Below, piece by piece: positions 1-11,214 of a DNA stretch of 25,989 nucleotides; position 1 is the first letter of the stretch; each line of letters begins with the position of its first letter. Below the pieces are notes generated by a model. The model was not told the origin of the DNA. It was given only the letters and a program-made list of their open reading frames with translations, and did no database searches. The translations under genes were made by a program, and so were the position numbers. The stretch lies in NCBI RefSeq assembly GCF_001039355.2, contig NW_019775687.1, forward strand, positions 226,122 to 252,110, read 5' to 3'. The DNA is from Lingula anatina. Lineage: Eukaryota > Brachiopoda > Lingulata > Lingulida > Lingulidae.

Positions 1-286
1 CACTCTCTGTCTCAATCCAAATTAGTTGTCATATACTTTGGTGCTCTTGTCTTGAGTCAGTGGCTTTGAGCATAAACAATTGTGCTGCCTGATATATGTT
101 TTGAAATCTTTTATTAGAGTTCCTCTCACATACATGCATGCAAGTCCAGGTTTTCCCAGGATTGGGAGTTCAGGCCATTCAGAATTATCACCGGTAATTT
201 CGTAAAAATTTTCAGGGAGTTTAAGCCATCATTTGGCTGCCAATGATGACGGCTAGACGATTTGCTGGGAAAAGCCTTGAAGTGCG

Positions 287-329
<43 letters not shown>

Positions 330-919
330 CTGGAAGTTACATTGTTGTAGATCCATGTTTTAGATTATTTTTTAATTCTTTCCGAAAAATATTCTGTATT
401 TTATGCACCACAGTACAACACATACCAAAGAAATGTGATCAGAATATTAATTTGACATTGTAAATGGGCTTATGAAATAAGTATAGGGTATTCTAAATGA
501 TCAAATAATGTATCAGTGACATATTATCTAGAAAAATGACAGTAAACTCTTTCAGTATCAGAAGGTGATACATATTCAGTAGAAAATAGGCAATAAAGAT
601 AGCACTGATTAGAAATCATCTCACATGGCTAATCAAAATAAATTACAATCAACCTGAATTTACAGCAGATCTAACATATCTATGATAATTTTTTAAAATT
701 GAAAATGATAAAACTTTGGTGGGAATTGTCTAATTTCTATCAGAATTGATGATTGATGTGTTTTTGTAATGTTATGTTAGTGAAACCAATTAAATTGTAA
801 AGAAGCAGAAGTAGCAGTTCATTGATGAAATGCAAAAGAAATGATAGTCATTCTACAGAGTATTAATGGGGATTTTGTTTTGCCTGTGTTTGATTAAAGC
901 TTAGTAAATTTTATTTCAG
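1..919. other. Upstream intron sequence of DGK
   Basis: No exon for the missing first C1 domain was seen. The stretch is AT-rich and holds one CA microsatellite (about 286-328). It ends in the pyrimidine tract of the 920 exon. Confidence 0.6.
286..328. repeat. (CA)n microsatellite
   Basis: Uninterrupted CA dinucleotides from 291 to 327, preceded by a GCGCACG variant unit. Confidence 0.95.
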
Positions 920-976
920 ATTCACTTTGGATGCAAACCAACATTCAGGGAAGCAGGAGTCAGGAACTACAGAGAT
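920..976 (+). CDS. DGKZ: DGK exon: end of first C1 domain and inter-C1 linker
   Basis: Acceptor TTTATTTCAG and donor GTATGC flank 19 codons, phase 0 at both ends, reading [19 protein letters not shown]. The single Cys and the CKPTFRE stretch correspond to the end of the first C1 finger and the linker that precedes the HHW of the second C1 in zeta/iota kinases. The preceding C1-1 exons were not found in 1-919 and must lie upstream. Confidence 0.85.
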
Positions 977-3194
977 GTATGCTATATTTACACATTACGG
1001 AATCCGTACACATACTTAAAAGAATCATTCATAATTGACAGGAGCTTTTCTTAGAAAATTATAGAAAAACTGGGTTGTGGTACATAATATAACCTTTGTT
1101 TAGCTTTCAGTCACTAATAATTTGTAAATTATGACCATTTCCAGGCCTACCCAACTACCAGACCGGCACCAAATGATTCCGAATTCACCAGTAGATAGGA
1201 CCACACTACCTGCTTTCAAGGTGTGCGTCAATACGCATTGCACAGTATCATACCCCGGAACAAATTTTGAGATGAGATGCACTACTTTCCAACCCTGCTG
1301 AGAATCATCACTATCACATTGCGTGCTAGGCAAGAGCAGTGTTGCATCTGATACTTCGAAGTGCGTACTGATACACACCTTGAAAACGGGTATTGTGGTC
1401 CGATCTATCGGTGAATTCAGGATCATATGGTGTCGAGTCTGGTAGTTGGGTAGGCCTGATTTCCTGTCACGTCATCTGTCTATTTTAAAGAGAGCAATGC
1501 CTTAAAAGTTTTAGCTTGGCAAGGAAATAAGATACCCATTAAAAGGCATAACAATTTTGCTTAGAACTAATCTAAAAACTGCCCAATGTACAGACAGTGT
1601 GATGGACCAGCATAAGTGCACCATTAAAGATAACTTATTACATAGGACATCATCATTCTTGGTTTATGAAGCTTATAAAATGCCCCTGCTGAGAGGGTGC
1701 TTATGACTTTTTTTTTTTCAGGGGGGGGGGGATATCAACTCTTCATAAATTTCGAAATTTCACAATAAATACATTGTAAACAACAAATAGATATATAATA
1801 ATTTCCATTTTACCACCACAACAGGAGTTATCGCAATTGATCTAGAATCTGTGCTTGCCATTGGACCATGTGGACCTTTATAGATGCCTATTCTTAAAAC
1901 AACACTTAAAAAAACATTGGAAAGTATGGGAAAATTGTCATTTACCCCAGAAAAATGAAGAGATGTCATCCTTTTAATGATTTTTTCAGTGTAAGGAAAG
2001 CTGAAAATACAATTAAAATGGGTGCCTTATCCATTTTATAACATCGTCAGTGAGCCCATTCTCGTTTGTACTTGAATTGAACCATTCAACTAAGGGTTAA
2101 CATAACTTTGCAGGGCAGTTTCTGAAATGCTGAACTTATGGAGAATGATAGTAGGGCATGATGAAAGTGGAGATTGTAATTGCATGTGATTCTTTGTAAG
2201 GATTGGGATAATCTTGCACCATTAGCCTCCATTCAAAGTCGTGCCTCCCCCACACTCTCATGTTGCGATAGAATTCAAAGGAAGGTGATGGATTTATCAG
2301 GACCTCTCGTGTGTTTTTTGGCTCACTTTGAGTGTTGCTGTCTGGCTTTCTAAAGGGCAATGGGATATGGTTTGTTGTCTAAATACAAAAAGGGAAGGCT
2401 CAAATTAGGTCTTTGAACTTCAGTTTCTAGCACAGTTGTCCTTAAATTAGTTACATTCAGGCAATATTTATTTATCTATGGCACAGTAGATCTTTACATT
2501 TTTAAACTAATTTGTAGCCTTGTGAGTTCTCTGATTTGATTGTATACAATAAAAGTCAAAAACCATTCCTTAGATATGCTTACAGTATGATAATATTTTG
2601 TAATTTTTTATAGAATGTTTTATGATATGCTTGGTGGTTTTACTGTTATGGCTTAACCTTGTTTTATATCATTTCAGCAAACATTTGTCAGACATCACTG
2701 GGTTCATAGGAGAAGACAAGAAGGAAAATGTAAACAATGTGGAAAGGTAAGTCTGATTTAAAGAAATGTTTATTTAATTTATTGCTCACAGTCATGATGA
2801 TCATGTGCACATGTATGTGTGCACATACATATGCACTTATATACAGAGAGAGAGAGAATTTTTAATAATATTAACAACTTACTACTACTAGTACTAATAT
2901 TGATTACATTTATGCAGAATACTGGAAATTTAAGGTCTAAATGATAAGTGTTGCATTTATGACATGAAAGTATCTTATTATTTGAATTGTGAAACCAATT
3001 TGAACACATTTCATTGATTTATTTTTTTAAAGATTTTTTTCACAAAAAATAGCACAGATTTTATTATGTCTTTGCGTGTTTCTGAATTTAGTATTAAAGC
3101 ATTAACTATTTATATTCTTTTGACATTTCAGTCCTTCCAGAATAAATTTGGGTTCCATAGCAAGGTGAGGGTAACCACCTAGAAATGCTGCTTA

Positions 3195-3232
<38 letters not shown>

Positions 3233-6200
3233 TGTGTGTGTGCGCATATATTTGCATGCATGTGTGTGTGTATTGATAGATCCAAAATTTTACTCTGCCC
3301 TAAATAGTTGTTTTATTAAGTTCAAAACTTGACGCAAGTCTGAAAAAAGACTGGTGGTTGAAAAGAGAGTGTCTGCACTTTTATGTTTGTGATGGAAAGG
3401 ATGTTTGTGTAAAAATATGTATGAGAAGGCATTATCTCCTTATAACAGCAAGAGGCTAGGTTACACGTATAAATTAATGATTTTCCTTACAGTGAATTGG
3501 TACTTTCATTGATCTAATATTGTTAGTGTCCTAATGCAATTAGAATTCTCCTGTGCTCACTGGCACCAAGCCGGCATTTACATGAGTTAATGTCAAAACA
3601 AATTGCTGCTAATAGTTTTCCAATGTGATTGCCATAAAAATGGTGGGTCTATTTGTCTGCAGCAGTTGATTGTTTTGCACATGATTGAACATAAGAATAC
3701 TGATATAATAAGTTTAGTCTTTAGATGTAATTTATGGTCATCATGCAAGTATGATATGCACTGAGAAAGCACTAGAAAAACTTTTTCAGGGAATGATACA
3801 AGTATAGAGGTGTGACAGTGAGAGAAATATCACACAAATAGAATTTGTTTTATCTCATCACTTTGAATGGTAAGACAGGCAATGAATACCAATGATGTGT
3901 TTGTTTGACAATTACTAATCTGCTCATGTTTTATTTAAAAAAAACCAAATATCATCCAAACAAACTTTATTCAATTCCAGGAAATCATTGCCATTTCTTG
4001 CTCTTGGTGTAAGGCTGCATACCATAACAAAATCACGTGTTTCATGATGCAGCAGTTGGAGGAGCAGTGCACTCTGGGAAGTCATGCGGGTATCATCATT
4101 CCACCGTCTTGGATCATAAAAATACCCAAAAAGGTATATACTGTGTTATGAACTCCTACCATTTTACAGTACAGTGAATTTTCATTTAAAATACATTTTA
4201 CTTTAAAAATTCCAATCTTAACAGGACTGTGAAATGTGACAGGTTGATCAAGTTTTTAAAGAATTTTATTAGATTTTTTGGTTATGAAGCTTATCTCCCA
4301 CCCATACCCCCTCCAGAAAAATAGTGGCATTTCAGCTGAGAAATTGAAAGATCATTTAAACCGACTTTGGTAAAGTTGAAGGAGGTTCAAAATGAATGGT
4401 TTTTTCTTGGATAATTTTATACACTGACATTATTTATCACTTCTTACAAAATTTAGAAGAAAAACTCAAAAGCTATTCTATATGATTTTTATTTAATGTA
4501 AATGTACATACTGTATTCAAGTTTTGTTAAGTTTTTTTGATCAGTGCTTGATCTGTTACTTTATTGGCAAAAAGTGTCACTGTTGTGATAAACATTTTCA
4601 TCTAAAAGTGCCTGCCTTTATTGCAGTGTCCCTTGATTGTCTGTATTAATTCCAGGAACTGATAGTTTATCTGTAAATTAATCTTTGGTTCACAGGAACA
4701 GTAGATATCAGTTGATGGTTTGGTTTCCAATCCAGATGGGTTATGGCCAGTTCCTTATTACTCAGCTTATGCAGTAAATTTCTCTCCCTGACTAGTTATG
4801 TCCAGCAACTGCCAAAAAGTAATTTGAGATAACAGTAATTGTATGATATGGAAAAGATTTAAGAAGTGGTTTTCCTCTGTGAATTCGATCTTCTTCAGAG
4901 CCAAATAGACTGTTTATCTGTACTTTTATATAAGTTCATCAGGTTTAGAATAGTCGCAGAATAAACAAAGGAATTGTTATCTGGAATGGCTTATATATCC
5001 AGATGCACAAGTTTATTTTTCATTTTACTAAGAATGAAGTATTACTTGAAGACTAGAACTTGGAAGTTAAAATATTATTGTAGAATATGTTTCGATTTGT
5101 AGAGTGTGCAACACTTGTCCTAATCATTTTTTAAATCCAACTGACTAGTTTTAATGTTTTCTTTCATTTTTTATTAAATTATTGATTTTAAGCTATGATA
5201 ATATTGATTTTTTGTTGTTGTTGTTTATTGAAATTCGTTTCCAGGCATATTTATTTAGATATTTTATTCTTTAAAGCTAGTTTTTGTCACTCATAAATGA
5301 TTCATCTTGAATTATAAGTAGTCATAATTTAATTCATTTGAAGGGCTCATTTAAATCATCTATAAAAAAGAAGCGAAGGGGTTCAGCAAAACGAAGAAAA
5401 AGCAAAGAAGCTGACTCAAAACCCTTCATTGTCAAGCCCATTCCATCCCCACACATGAAACCACTACTTGTCTTCATCAACCCAAAGTCTGGAGGCAACC
5501 AGGGGGCAAAAATCATGCATAAATTATACTGGCTGCTAAATCCAAGACAAGTGTTTGACTTATCCAGAGGTGGGCCACGCATGGGGTAAGTGACTGTGCT
5601 TTAGAGGAGAATGAAACTGCAACAAGCACAATGAAACCATATGAAACCATAAGATGTTTAATTTTCCATGATAATGCATTTTTTAAAGATATACTATCCT
5701 TATTTACTCAGGATGCAGTTTATCAAATGATGCAGACAGTTGTTTTGAATTTTTTAAAATTAGTTATTGAATTTTATTGATGTTGCCACTTATAACCCAT
5801 GGAGGCTCAGTACTGCGGTGCAGAGCTTCAAAAATTTCGCTGCTTTTCTGACATCAACTTTTCACAATTTTTATGAGCACTGGAGTCATACTGGTAGTTG
5901 TTCTGACTATAAAAGTGGTCTATAATTGTATTAACAAGCATGTATGATTTTTTTATTGAAATTTCAAATATTCAGAGCTGTTATCACCCTTTTCAGATTA
6001 GAATTATTTAAAAAGGTGCCAAATTTGCGCATTCTGGCTTGTGGCGGTGACGGCACAGCAGGTTGGGTTCTCTCAGCTCTGGACACCCTGGGTATTAACC
6101 CCCTTCCACCAGTTGCAATACTACCCCTGGGTACAGGAAATGACTTGGCTAGAACACTGGGCTGGGGTGGAGTAAGTGTTGGAATTAGATTGAACTCTAA

Positions 6201-9200
6201 ATCAGACAAAGTTGTTTTACGTTTGAAGTTTGTAGTGGGATTTTAAATCAGATTGTTATATTTGTTTTTTGGAGTTTTATGCATAAAATTCATTTTCATA
6301 AATGCTGCTTTATTGTGAACTTAAGCATGAAGATGATTTCATTGGTTTTTCAGGGTTATACAGATGAGCCCCTGTCCAAGATATTGTCTGCTGTGGAAGA
6401 GGGACAGGTGGTGGAGCTGGACAGGTCAGTGAAGAACATGCTTTACTTTTTTTCCCAGCTTTGAGCTTTGACTTTCTTTTTTTTAATTGGCATTTATATT
6501 GACCAGAGATATTATTTTATCTATTTAGTATCAAAAATCTGAATAATCAAACTTGAGTTAAACATAAGTTACTTTTAACTAGAGGAATTTAATTAAGTTG
6601 CTTCTTATATATTAAGTGGGAAAGTTTATAGTGATATTCTAAGGAATAAAAGCCATTTCTTTTCTGTACTAGTTTATTTTTACTCAAAATTTAGATGTAG
6701 ATTCAGAACAGTTTTGTCATGTAATAACTAGATTTTGTCCTGGATTGCTAGGTGGAATCTTAAGGTGCAAAATCTTGCTGTGTCAGAGCCAGTAGATACA
6801 CTGGATGAGAAAGAGGAGAAGGGGGAGCCCACCCTCCCTCTTGATGTCATGAATAGTTATTTTAGTCTAGGAGCAGATGCACATGTGGCCTTAGAATTCC
6901 ATGAAAGCAGAGGTCAGTACTTTTCTTAAAAAAACTGGTTGAAGGAGAAAAGTTCAACAAACCTGTCATTTAAGATTGATTTACTTTCATTAAAAATCTT
7001 GCTGTGCAAAAATCATTTTTGTGTTAAAGTCAAGAAGTGATGGATTATATTTCTTATGGTACTCTTACCTTACAGCAAGTTTTGCACAGAATATTTGAGA
7101 TGCGTCTTCTTCAGTGTTTGTGTCTATACTGGCTGGTAAATCATGTGTCCTTTTTGTTTTAAAGATTGAAAAAATCATAAAGCAGTTTATTATTTTGAGG
7201 ATTATATTTACATTTTTTTACCTTTCAGAAGCAAACCCTGAAAAATTCAACAATAGGTTCAAAAATAAGATGTTCTATGCAGGAGTAAGTGAAGTAGATT
7301 TGTGTATTTTAATATGTGTATTTGTGTACGTTAAAACAGATTTGAAAAGAGAAGTCTTTGATATCTGTTCCTTTTTAGTGTCCAAGTGAAAATTGTGCCA
7401 AAATTTTATACTTTTACCTATTTTATGAAATAAAAGGAAGGAAAAAAATATATTTCAAGTTGAAATAAAAGGAAATTTATAACTTATAATACCCTACATT
7501 TTGTTGCAGGCTGGCGGTAGGGACCTATTGAGAAGAAGCTGGAAGGATTTAGCTGAACATGTTAAAGTTGAGGTAGGCAGAATAATTTTTATTATCATAT
7601 TATTTATTGAGTAGGTAGGAAGAATTTTATTTTTATAAGCAAAAAGATATTTGTATTAATCATATATATTTTGAAAATATCTCTCAAGTGGTTTTGAAGA
7701 GTCCATGAATAGAATTTTGGCAAAGCTTTTGGAGTCGGCAACATGTCTCTAATACTTATTGACCAACTTTAGTAAGTTTAAAACTATACTTTAAATATCA
7801 TTTAATATATATTTTAAGTACCACATTTTCACTTAGTGTCTTTAACTGAGTGAACAATAACTTGAATTTCTTGCATTGTCACTTTGCCTAAAAAGTTACA
7901 GATGAGTTATTTAATTTGTTCATTAAATCAAAATATGGAAGATACAATGCAATATCTCATTCTGTCCCTCTCATTAAATATTGGGTCATTTAAGAAAGGA
8001 TAAAAGACAATTTTTTTCGTAAATGTCCTTTTAAAAAATTCCACATGTTGAATAATTTTATATTCTAGGGAGATGGTATTGATCTGACTTCAAAGATCAA
8101 AGAGATGAGACTTCATTGCCTTTTATTCCTGAACATCCCTAAATATGGTGCTGGCACGAGTCCATGGGGAAGTTCGGGTTCAACATTTGATCCCCAAAGA
8201 CATGATGATGGTTACTTAGAAGTGATAGGTTTTACAACAGCCTCTTTGGTAATTGAAAAAATGTTTTTGCAGCAATGCATGCCAGCATATGCACTCTTTT
8301 GCACACATTGAGTGGTAGTCAAATAGATCAGAAGTAAAAAAAGTCCTTGATTGTATATCAAAGAAGTTAAAATATTTTGCAAATGTATAGTGTTTATTGA
8401 ATATATGTATTATCTCAAACATGATCTGATGAACATGAATGATTTCTATGATCTTATTTATTTGCAGGCTGCACTACAAGTGGGTGGACATGGTGAGCGC
8501 ATAGCTCAGTGCAAGGAAGTCCACCTCACTACCTATAAAACCATTCCTATGCAAGTGGACGGTGAACCGTGCCGTCTGCTGCCCTCAGTGATAGAAATCT
8601 CCCTCCGTAACCAAGCAAATATGATACAGAAGCCCAAACGAAGAGGATCAGTGCCTATCCTGAATGAGTATGTTGTTTTAAAGTTTGGTGTTGCCATAGG
8701 CTTCAGATAATTTATTTGGATTAAGAAAATTAGAATTGCATTTTTTTATGAAATGTGAATAAAAATGGACGCATTTGTAAGAGAAATAATACTTCCTGAA
8801 AATGTCTTATGAATTTGTGTATAACTTTTAAGAAGCTCTTGTTCTTCATTTACTTTCTGTTGGATCATATGTATATCATAAAGACATGAGTAATATTTTG
8901 ATAAAAAATACAAAAACTAACAGATTTTTATTGCATGCCTGTTGTACACATTGTGCTGTAAGTCTTCTCCATGACTATTGTGTGTAGTATCATTCCTGTG
9001 GACATTTTGGATGTGTATAATGTGCATGTCATCTTGCTAATCCTGTACAATGCTTTTCTAAATTTTGTGCCATTTCCTCTCCCCATACATTAGCATTCAA
9101 CTGCTTCTTTTAAAGCACTGCACAAGTATCTTAGTAGTATTTTCCCATACTGATAAATCAGATTTATGTATTACTGTAACAGAGGTTTTCTGTCATGTAA

Positions 9201-11175
9201 CAAATCACGATTTCTGCTAGAAATTTGAGGAATGACAGATTGTTTAAATGATATCCAGTCATTTACAGATGTATAATTCTCGTGCTTTTACAACTCTTGC
9301 TATGCAATTCAACACTGCACTTATTTACCCACAAAAAAAATGACAAAAAAGTGTTTAATTCACTCATTGTTTGAGCGGTCATACTGCACATGTCTAAACT
9401 TTTTTGAGTAAATTTAATATTGCAATAAAATTGTAATCTAATGTTGCTAGATTGTTTAAAACCGATTATTTTTTGTACATTTAAAGCCAGATATGATATA
9501 GGCAAAGTACATTTTCAAACTTTTCTAATTTCCATGTTTGATTGTTAGATTAAGAAAAAAGTTAGGTTTAGCAGCAATTAAAATTTTTCGACATTCTGCG
9601 CTTTTTTTTTTTTTTTTTCTTTTGTAAAATGTAACATGCTACTTAACCACAGTATTCTTTTTCTAAATGTAACAGTTTTGCCTGCATTTCCAGTGTTACA
9701 TGAATGCTTTGTAAATCACAAGTTATTTTAGAGATTTTAGTTATTCTCCTGGGCCCAGTTGCACCAATGGAGCATTAAATTGCTAGGATACAACTGTCAT
9801 AAACCGCAATGCCTGGTGTCTGTGTACCAGGTTTACTCTCCCTGCACCAATAGAAACATGACCCTCTTACTTACAACCAAGTAACACTTCACTGGATCAC
9901 TATCCAACAATACATGAATGGTATAACAGGGCAAATGAGGAGATTGCAGCTGCAGTCATAATAGAATAAGGACATACAAAAAGACATGAAATGTGAATTT
10001 CAGTGGTGGCGGAGAGATTCACAAGGCCCATTATTCTGTTTTGATTTAAGAATTAAAACAATAAAATAAGTTAACTTTGCTGTTGCCTGAGATATATCGC
10101 AACAAAATCAACATCTTATGTTCTTTTAAGAAATGTTTTCCAAATTAAATTGTATCAAGAAATGTCAAAACATTATTTTATGCCTGTTAAAATTAGTAAA
10201 ACGCGTTGGAGGCAGAACAATTAATGGATTTCAACAAGTTCGTATTTTTTTTCAAAATTTTGACTCTGAAAATAATGCCTAAATTGCACATTTAAGGCCA
10301 ATGTTGTTGTTTTTTTAATAATTTTACAACAGTGGCAACATTTTCATGACCTACTTATATATAGTTGACTACCATGTGATATGACTTGCATTAAGTGGGC
10401 TTACATCTTGTAGTTTTGAAATACAAAAGCCCTAATACAGATGGGCATAAATGTGTTGATATTCAAAACTTTCATCTCTATGTTTACTGTACATCATGTG
10501 TAATATGATTAATATAAAATGAAAAGAAAAAATAATAAAAGCTATGGTTATTAGAAAATTATAAAGATAAATGTAGAAACCTAACTGCTTAGAGCCAACA
10601 CCTTTTAATCTATCTTGTGTCAAGATTTAACTTGAACATATACACGGCTACACACTAATACCTTATGAACGGATTTTACATTAGCATTGGTTAACATTAT
10701 TGATATTAGTTCACAATTTCCTCATCTCAGTTCAACAAACATAAAATGTACAATAAGTAGGCTTCATGAACAATATGATTAGGAATCACTTTTTTGCAAC
10801 ATACAGATAGCATATATTATGTTTTAGTGTTTTAAAAACGAAGCCGCTGCTCAATAATACAGACAGATACTTAGTGGAAGAAACAAACAATTCATAACAC
10901 AATTTTCCATGTTAAGTACGATAATTGTTATCAAACTCTGTGTGCCAGCTTAGCTATAGTGGAAAACATGCTATGACTGACATACACCATCTACATGATA
11001 GGCGTTAAATTACGACTAAGTTAAGACTAAACGCAACTCCATTTTGGTGCAACAGACTTTGCTTAGGCATATCATTTTGCACTGAGTTACTCGGGCGCAA
11101 CTGCTTCTCCTGAGTTATGCCACGTTGGTGCAACTGGGCCCTGGTATTTGACAACGCTACCATCCCCCCCCCCCC

Positions 11176-11214
<39 letters not shown>

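Noticed and set aside
126-356. 76-codon minus-strand ORF with a Cys-Val run
   Set aside because: The run is translation of the CA microsatellite; no splice or domain evidence.
1100-1426. 108-codon minus-strand ORF
   Set aside because: Lies almost wholly inside the foldback MITE and shows no domain; chance open frame.
1815-1886. Plus-strand stretch reading [19 protein letters not shown] then stop, preceded by ACAACAG
   Set aside because: Coding-like but too short, unrecognised and inconsistent with the C1 domain, which needs 976 joined directly to 2678.
5334-5582. 82-codon minus-strand ORF opposite the DGK exon
   Set aside because: Antisense shadow of the catalytic exon.
7114-7389. 91-codon plus-strand ORF as an independent gene
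   Set aside because: Only 7229-7284 is coding, in the same frame; the rest is intron read-through.
9001-9140. Minus-strand reading [17 protein letters not shown] as a RAP1 C-terminal exon
   Set aside because: Short, ends at a stop without matching the RCT pattern; not supported.
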